Origin: Gigaspora rosea
Taxonomy: Eukaryota > Glomeromycota > Glomeromycetes > Diversisporales > Gigasporaceae
NCBI GenBank assembly: GCA_003550325.1
Contig: QKWP01000011.1
Coordinates: forward strand, 684,729 to 748,728
Length of the DNA: 64,000 nt
Direction: 5' to 3'
Below, piece by piece: positions 56,949 through 64,000 of the stretch. Numbering within the stretch: the first letter of the stretch is position 1; every line of letters begins with the position of its first letter. The notes beneath the pieces are model-generated. The model was not told where the DNA came from, ran no database searches, and was given only the letters and a program-made list of their open reading frames with translations. Made by a program: the position numbers and the translations under genes.

Positions 56949-57471
56949 TACTATGTGCTAAGCACTATGTAATATTCCAGAGTTCATAGTACCGTATTAT
57001 CCCGAAAATATGCTACCTTATTTTGAAGAAATACGGTAAAAAAATATATATATATAATAATACTCTGGAGTATAATCCATTTTGTATTAGTAGTATTACT
57101 CCAGAGCAATTACTTCTATTAATAATATCTTAGTAATTCGAGGTGGTGTTATGTCTAGACCACACCGGTATGGAGTGGGTTATACTTCACAGTTACTCTG
57201 GAGTATCTTACTCCATTAACATCTAATCCTAGCATGAAAAGAACATTAGCAGTATTCTTCCTAACCCTAACCATTAAAAGGGGTGAAAGCTATAGACGCA
57301 ACATACACGTGCTTTTGGTACAACAATAACTGGCATTACTAAAATACATGCTAACCTAATCTAACTCTGGCCATGTTGTGTCCATAACTCACGTGGATGT
57401 TGTGTCCATAACTATCCCTTTAATTATTAACCGATTGGTTAACCATTAAATATAACAATTTTTTATATAGC

Positions 57472-57836
57472 CCTATAAAAAATTTTCAAAAAACATATAC
57501 CAATTTTCTCCAGATCATCGTTCTATCATCGTTCTGGAAATGCTCATTTTTCGGAACAAAACATTCACAAATTCCTGGTCATTCTCATAGAACCATGATA
57601 ATTTCCAGGTAAAAAGCAGATACAGGTAAGATTCGGCTTCTAATTATAATGAAGTACAAAAGATTAGAAGCCGAACCTTACCCGGAATTGATTTTTACTA
57701 GGAATTTATCATGGTTCTATGGGAATGATCAGGAATTTGTGTATGGTATGTTCTGAAAAATGAGCATTTTCCAGAACGATAGTGGAATGATAATCTGGAG
57801 AAAATCAGAGTACGTTTTTTGAAAATTTTTTATAGG
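57472..57836. mobile_element. 365-bp foldback element
   Basis: Nearly the whole length is one palindrome: CCTATAAAAAATTTTCAAAA at the left pairs with its inverse at the right, and pairing continues through CTGGAAATGCTCATTTTTC, GGTTCTATGGGAATGA-type sequence and GATTCGGCTTCTAATT to a short centre near 57640. No gene. Confidence 0.85.
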
Positions 57837-60800
57837 ATAGGTACATCTACCTACAAAAGAGTTTTATTAGAGTTAGTAACTTGCACAATATTAATCTCTA
57901 AATCAAGTATAAGGTACTTATCTTTTTGGAAATGAGCAATAGTTGATTTCGTCTTAGACAAAATGTTATATATAAAAATGAAGTAAAATCCAATACTGAT
58001 ATTAAACATATGTATAATAACACAGCATAGTATTACTCAATCTGTTACAATCTATAAAAAAAATACAACCCTAACTACCAAAAAAACGTTCACTTATAAA
58101 GAATAGAATCATATATAAATTCAATTTAATTCTTATGAATTCAACTTAGCTAGTGTTACTAATTATATGTTTGATTCAGCATTTGAAATTACAGTATTCA
58201 AATTCTTTCTATGCCATTAATAGTAGTGGCACACTATATTAATATGAATATGAAAAAACTTGCTGTCTATGCCATGCTTCACAACCAGCTTTGTTATGAC
58301 CCATATTTTGACACTGCTAGCATTGTGTTAGCTTTCTTGTTTTTTGAATTTTCTTAGTACTAGATTTGCTTTTGCCTCACATTTATATGATTCTTTAAAC
58401 CACTTTTTTCTTGGAGCACCTTTTTTTGAATGGATTATCAGATTTTCAACTACAATAAAATTTTCTTTATCTGAACTTGAGGTAGTCTCATCTTCATCTT
58501 TATCCTTACTCTCATCCTCACTCTCATCCTTATCCTCATTATTATCCTCATTTTGTTGCCTTACGTTCTTTTTTTGAATCAGAGTCTCCTTTTTTTTTGG
58601 CCCATATTTGGTGATAAACCCACTTATGAAATTTTTGAGCTCCTTTACTGTTCTAGAACCAACATCTATACTAGTTTGTATTGCCTTTTTTGACAATCTA
58701 TTAATCATTACATATGTTTTACGATAATTAACCTTAGTATGAATATCGTTATATGAAATTTTTGTATGCAAAAAAACGAATTTAGAAAGGATTTCTCAAC
58801 ATGAGCTGACGTTTTCTTGTTTATACTATCTCTCAATCCAATTATAAAAGGATGTTGCCATGGCTGTGATTCTAGTTCAATTTGTTTTTCGTCAGAATAC
58901 CATCTTTTTGATATAAGCATAATATAAAATGAAGCGTGTTTAGACATTATCATAATTTAAAAAAAGTGTCTACAAACGAAACCGCATTGGGTTAACCCAA
59001 GACATGTGCATAAATATGAATTATTATTAAACAAGATTACATAATTCTTTGCTTTGTGTCTGTGACGAGTAACTTTCCAAATTTCAAGAATAGATATGAC
59101 TTTCACAGAAGAAATTAGTTCTTTAATTAAAATATCAGAAACATCAACAGCATCTTCAGCAAAGAGATTATAATTTTCAGATTCAGTAAAATTATATTGT
59201 TCAGTTACGTTAGATTGTTTACTTAAATTAAGTTGCTCAATTGAATCAAATTGCAATCCAGAATATTGAAAATCAATAAGTCTTGACGTATACCACATAG
59301 CTTGTGCAATTTCTTGCCGCTAAATGGATAGAAAAGATGGTGTCAAATAAGTAGTAATCAACTCATTGATATCAGGTGAAAATTCTGAACTTGCATGATT
59401 AAGTGTAGATTTTGTAATAGAATGGATCTATACAAGGTTAATTAAAGATGTGTTACTGTTGACAGAACTTTTTATGATAGAATTTTGACTTTCTACTTGT
59501 TGTATCGACTGCATTCCAACAGTAAAAATTTTAGAGGTATAGCAGAGGGCCCATTTGTCCTTTTCATTAAAAAGAGCACAATTAAGATAAGGGGCAGCAT
59601 CAGGAAATTTTAATAAAAGCTTGTCCCATAAATGATTAAAGTATTGAAATGACCGTGAATTATGCATTTGGTACTACTTCTTAGAAAATTCATTATACCG
59701 TTCTTCAAGTTTTGTCTTCAAAATTTTTTATTAAGTTTTGTTCAAGATAGTAAATACAATGAATATGATATGTATTGGGCAAAATATTAGCAATCGCGAC
59801 ATTAGTAGCAAGATTATTATTGGTTATTATTGTCAAAGGTTCAGCTTTTGTTTTCATAACTAGAGTTTGAAAAATCTATTCGTAACTTTCAGCTGTTTCG
59901 TCATTAATTAATGCTTGTTCCACCAACCTAGACCGATTGTTATTATCCACAATTACGAAAAAACTTAATACCATTTTAAACTGATTTGTTAAGTATGTAT
60001 TGTCATGTTGAATAACATCCCAGTAACACAAGTACAAGTCATGCTGATTAGGTGAGATTCAAAATAAAGAAGTAAGGGAATTAGTTGTTAGGTCAACTTT
60101 CCAATTAATAACCCATCTATAGTCATTATTTTTATGTTCTAGAAAGTGGTTGAGCAAGATAGCAGCTTCATATTCAATATGATTTTGTCGTTTGAAGGTT
60201 TGAATAGTGTTAGTAAGGTCTTTAGGCAAAAAAAATGGATTGGGATATTGTTTTCTTGGCATTTGGTATTGAGTTCTTATGTTAAGATTACCAATCTTTG
60301 TTCAAAACTTAATATTTTTCAACATATCTTCAGAAAATGCCTGATACTTAGAAGCAAACTTATTTGTTTTATCTTTAACTAGATATTCATTATGGCTCAA
60401 ATGAAGAGACGTTATACTTAGTACTCTAGTTGTTTTAGAACAACTTGCATGAATTTGCCAAGAGCACCCAGTACATTTGCTTTAAGTTTGTTGCTGACTT
60501 TCAACAATACTTGTCTTATTCTTCTTAGTGCTACATTAGCGAATTATATATATGTAATCTTACGTAAGATATTACGGCCCGTAATATTATGAAAATCTTA
60601 CGATCGACGCGGTAGATTACGCAATAAATTACGCTATATTACGGTAATATTACGGTTATTATTTCAAAATATTTTGAAATATATTGCAAATAAAAAAATG
60701 CAAATTACTCCCTACAGGGGTCGTTTACTCATGCAAATCAATAATTAAAGCGCACAAAAAGTATTATTTTGATATTTTCGCATTGTTTCGCAATATTTTG

Positions 60801-61052
60801 CAAATTTTCGCAAATATTCAAAAATTTTTAAAAAATAAATAAACGATATACATATTCCCATAATTATGCTTTTTTACAGGTTTTCGCAATATTTCGCACG
60901 GTTTCGCAATTTAATATAAAATTTTATATTTTTTTATTTATTATTATTATACATTATATTTTACACTTATTAAATATACATTTTTAATTAATATTATATA
61001 CTTTATTATATATTATATATTATTTTTACATTATTACAAATATTTTAATTGA

Positions 61053-61662
61053 TGATCCGGATAAGATCGGCACTATTACCATATTGGGACAATAGTAAAT
61101 TTTGGGGATAAGTACAATATAAATTTTTATTATATGCTGAAATCTGAGCGGAGTCAAATGAAAAGTAATTTTTTTTATTAAGTTAACGACACATGTCGAT
61201 TAATTGAAAGTTATAGAGCTCGATGAGACGCATCTAACGGTGGTTAGATCATCCAAATCGGCCAAGTGGTTGGCGAGATATCATTAAGAAACGATTGGCC
61301 GACTATGTAAAATCTTTATGTAAACAATATTTGTTTACATAGAGATTTTACATAGTCGGCCAATCGTTTCTTAATGATATCTCGCCAACCACTCGGCCGA
61401 TTTGGATGATCTAACCACCGTTAGATGCGTCTCATCGAGCTCTATAACTTTCAATTAATCGACATGTGTCGTTAACTTAATAAAAAAATTACTTTTCATT
61501 TGACTCNGAGCTCTACAACTTTCAATTAATCGACATGTATTGTTAACTTAATAAAAAAATTACCTTTCATTTGACTCTGCTCAGATTTCAGCATATAGTT
61601 AATATCATAGGAATTTTGCCCCAATTTCTAATATAGAAATAGTGCCGATCTTATCCGGATCA
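61053..61662. mobile_element. 610-bp foldback element nested in copy B
   Basis: The ends TGATCCGGATAAGATCGGCA are exact inverted copies. Arms run through TTGACATGTCGATTAATTGA-like sequence and GCCAAGTGGTTGGCGAGATA to a palindromic centre near 61330. An N at 61507 with about 69 bp repeated on either side indicates an assembly joint, so the true length may be about 540 bp. Confidence 0.85.
61438..61577. other. Assembly joint: duplicated 69 bp around a single N
   Basis: GAGCTCTATAACTTTCAATT...TTTGACTC occurs before the N at 61507 and again, with about four substitutions, after it. As in the joint at 20002, this looks like two contig ends, or two alleles or repeat copies, placed side by side. 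Confidence 0.75.
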
Positions 61663-64000
61663 GTAATTAAATTACTTTCGCACTTCGTCGCATTTAATTC
61701 TATTACTATATACAAAAAACTAGCCCTAAATACTTATTTTCGCTCACTATACAGTTAGCTATAAAAAAATAAACTATTATATTCCTTATATTCGCTCATT
61801 CACTTATATTCGCTTATATTCGCTCATATTTGTTACTTCTTGCAAAGTGCCAAAAAAGTTAGAATTAGTGTTCTTGTAAAATGCTGAAAAAGTCAGGTCG
61901 TATCTTATAAAGTTCTGAAAGAAGTAAGGAATAAATAAAATAAAATAAGTAAGTAAAAAAAAACAAACAAAAAACAAAAAACAAACCTGAAAAAATAACA
62001 AAAAAAATAAAAATGAAAAAAATTATATTTGCTTATATTCGCCTATATTTGCTTATATTCGATTATATTCGTTTATATTTATGATTTATTGCAAAGTGCC
62101 AGATACATTAGAATTAGTGTTCTTGTAAAGTGCTGAAAAAGTCAAGTCGTTTTCTTGCATAGTTCCAAAAAGAATAAATAAAATAAAATAAAAAAAATAA
62201 GTAAAAAAAAGAAAACACAAAAAACAAAAATGTAAGCAAACTAAGTAAAAAAATAAATAAAGCTCCAAATCTTCATTTTCTTAAAGTAAGAGTTCGTGAT
62301 TTTGCAATTTAGAAATTGTTGAAAGTTTTCGCAAAGTACCAAAATAAAATAAATTAATAAAAATAAAACAAAAAAACAAAAACAAAAAACATGAAACGAA
62401 AAAATAAATTAAACGAAACCTTGCAAAAACTTGCAAAAACTTGCGTTCTTGAAAATTTAGAAATTGCTGGAGTGTGTTCTTGCAAAGTGTTGAAAGGCTG
62501 AGTTGGCTTGCGCAAAGTGCTGAAAAGTTGTTGGATTTCTTGCAAAGTGCCAGTAGTAAAGTATAAAAATAAAATAAAAAAATTTAAAAATTAAAAAATA
62601 CAAAAAATTATAAAATAAAAAAATAAAACGAAACTAAAAAAAATGAAACGAAACCAAAAAAAACAAAAGGAAAATGAAGAAACAATGTAAAATTGATAAA
62701 AATTTAAATTATAAACAAAAAAAATAAACAAAGATCTAATCTGATCTTGTAGTACAATCATCAAAAATCATCGAAACATTTCGAATATTAGTCAAATGTG
62801 TTTTTGATATGATCCAGGTTACAGATCATCCTAAAATATTTCAAAGTATTCGAAATATTAAAAAAAAAGAAAGCGAAAAAAAAAAAGTGAAAAAAAAGAG
62901 TGAGAAAAAAAAAAAAAAAAAAAAAAGAGGAGAAGTAAAAGAATGGTAGAGTAAAAATAGGTCAAACCAGCTTTTTTTTTTTTTTTAAGTTTTTTTTTAT
63001 TTTGTAGTATATATATTTATGATCTAGAACACATTACGAATTAGATGGGCATAAGAAATTTTTTAAAAATTTTTTTTCATTTTTTTTTTTTTTACCTGGT
63101 AATCCAGGTTGAAATTTTTATAACGGGTCAAAATACTATGTAATTGTTAAAGATCTGTTAATTGTTATATATCAGTACAATTAAAAAGTAAAAAAAAACA
63201 AAATAGAAGATCTAATTATAAACAAACGATCTAATTTGATCTTGTAGTACAGAATTTGAACATCGTTGAACTATTTCGAACTATTTCAAAAAATCAGTCT
63301 AATGCGCGATCCAGGTTACAGATCTACTGATCCAGCTTGGTTTCCTAGTCCTAAAATATTTTAAAAGAGTTCGAAATATTTTGCAACATATTTTGAAATA
63401 TTTCGAAATTATTTTTGTAATATTTCAAAAATTTGATATTTCAAAATATTTTGAAATATATTACATAATATTTTGCTTATATTACGGTTTGTAAGACCTT
63501 ACATAAGATTACGCTATTATAAATTTGCTGATGTATGACCTTGGTGTTCACAAGCGTATTGGCAGCTTCAGCAGACTCCATCTTTGTATTTTGAACCATG
63601 TATTACATTGACAAAATTCTGCGATTTTGCATAGAAAGAAATAAAACGATCTAACTCATCCCAGCTGCCAAACATTTGTCCTATCGTTGGAGCATTCACT
63701 AGTTCACATAAATTTTGATTACTAATTATTTACTGTTCTGGTTAGTTGAAAAAACGAATATAATAACTGCATCAAAATGACTCAAAAAAGTTTATTACTT
63801 ACTTTGCTTCAACGCTTAAGATTTGTTCTTCAAAAAATTCAGTATTATCTTTAAGAAATTCAGCGTTATCTTCACTTTCCATTTGTAAAAATGGTAACTC
63901 TAATAAGAGAACTTTTAAATGAACTGGCATGGTTAAAAAAAAAAAATAGTGCTACGGGGGTAAAAAAGCTATAGCTTTACTCAAAAAACTAAGAAAAAGG

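Larger units (their letters stand above)
56186..57227. mobile_element. Outer TIR element of a three-level nest
   Basis: The ends TAGAGATGTTAACAGAGTAC and, inverted, ATTAGATGTTAATGGAGTA both run into CTCCAGAGT. They resemble the TAGGGTTGTTAATGGAG ends of the MITE at 23233-23344. Subterminal GGAGTATAATC motifs recur. It contains the element at 56328-56948. No coding frame and no clear target duplication. Confidence 0.7.
60532..63535 (-). mobile_element. Large TIR element, copy B, inside the MULE gene
   Basis: The left end TACATTAGCGAATTATATAT and inverted right end TACATCAGCAAATTTATAAT are followed by matching GTAATCTTA and CGTAATAT blocks. The interior repeats GCACTTTGCAAGAA-type motifs (61830-62540, minus strand) and TTCGCAATATTTTGCAAATT blocks (60780-60920), as in copy A at 13028-16420 but in the opposite orientation. 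A foldback element at 61053-61662 is nested inside. No protein gene is seen. A target duplication is not recognisable. Confidence 0.72.
58250..63930 (-). pseudogene. MULE transposase gene, decayed and split by copy B
   Basis: On the minus strand the gene starts MPVHLKVLLLELPFLQMESE at 63930, with a small intron near 63725-63800, then GQMFGSWDELDRFISFYAKS and a FAR1-like domain that is cut at 63535 by copy B. It resumes at 60531 with CTGCSWQIHASCSKTT. The MULE core follows: HDNTYLTNQFKMVLSFFVIV, DETAESY, TIITNNN where TIITDND is usual, YHIHCIYYLEQNL, then QVESQNS (59500), a SWIM zinc finger (CTCLGLTQCGFVCRH, near 58965-59005), an acidic DE-rich stretch (58480-58560) and a CCHC knuckle (CQNMGHNKAGC with its first part hit by a stop) near 58270-58310. 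Several stops and shifts, the D-to-N change and the insertion make it inactive. I did not find its terminal repeats. Confidence 0.82.

Overview
The window looks like a piece of an arbuscular mycorrhizal fungus genome (Glomeromycotina, Rhizophagus-like). It is very AT-rich, its genes carry many short GT-AG introns, transposons fill most of the space, and there are decayed TPR / Sel1 / TKL-kinase genes of the kind those fungi have amplified. This is a judgement from sequence reading; no database search was run.

Layout. 0.2-9.6 kb: a broken Ty3/gypsy LTR retrotransposon on the minus strand with both LTRs, target duplication, primer-binding site and polypurine tract. 9.6-25 kb: no intact gene; a LINE tail hit by a hAT MITE, A/T-rich low-complexity DNA, copy A of a 2-3 kb terminal-inverted-repeat element (13.0-16.4 kb), a decayed coiled-coil gene, minisatellites, a TPR/Sel1/kinase pseudogene containing an assembly joint, and a 1.65 kb TA-flanked element with two smaller elements nested inside. 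25.3-32.7 kb: the only conserved gene block, with EED-like PRC2 subunit (+), QCR9 (-), SAP18 (+), NDUFB4-like complex I subunit (-) and STS1/Cut8 proteasome tether (+). All five read as complete multi-exon genes. 32.7-41.3 kb: mostly gene-poor, with two TIR elements, a coding-like GC-richer block at 36.6-37.3 kb, and a six-exon gene of unknown function at 38.4-40.2 kb that hosts a MITE and a minisatellite in one intron. 41.36-45.35 kb: a complete hAT transposon with an uninterrupted 754-codon transposase, perfect 12-bp terminal repeats and a perfect 8-bp target duplication. 46.96-55.82 kb: a full-length LINE on the minus strand bounded by a 14-bp target duplication, with decayed ORF2 and a 1.44 kb non-autonomous hAT inserted in its endonuclease. 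56.2-57.2 kb: three elements nested inside each other. 58.2-63.9 kb: a decayed MULE transposase gene on the minus strand, split by copy B of the 3 kb element, which itself carries a large foldback element and a second assembly joint.

The conserved block supplies chromatin (EED, SAP18), respiratory chain (QCR9, NDUFB4) and protein turnover (STS1) functions. The genes sit in alternating orientation with short spacers, and nothing suggests they act in one pathway. The rest of the window is a layered record of insertions whose order can be read from nesting and target-site duplications. The two single N bases are each flanked by near-identical duplicated sequence and look like unmerged contig ends.
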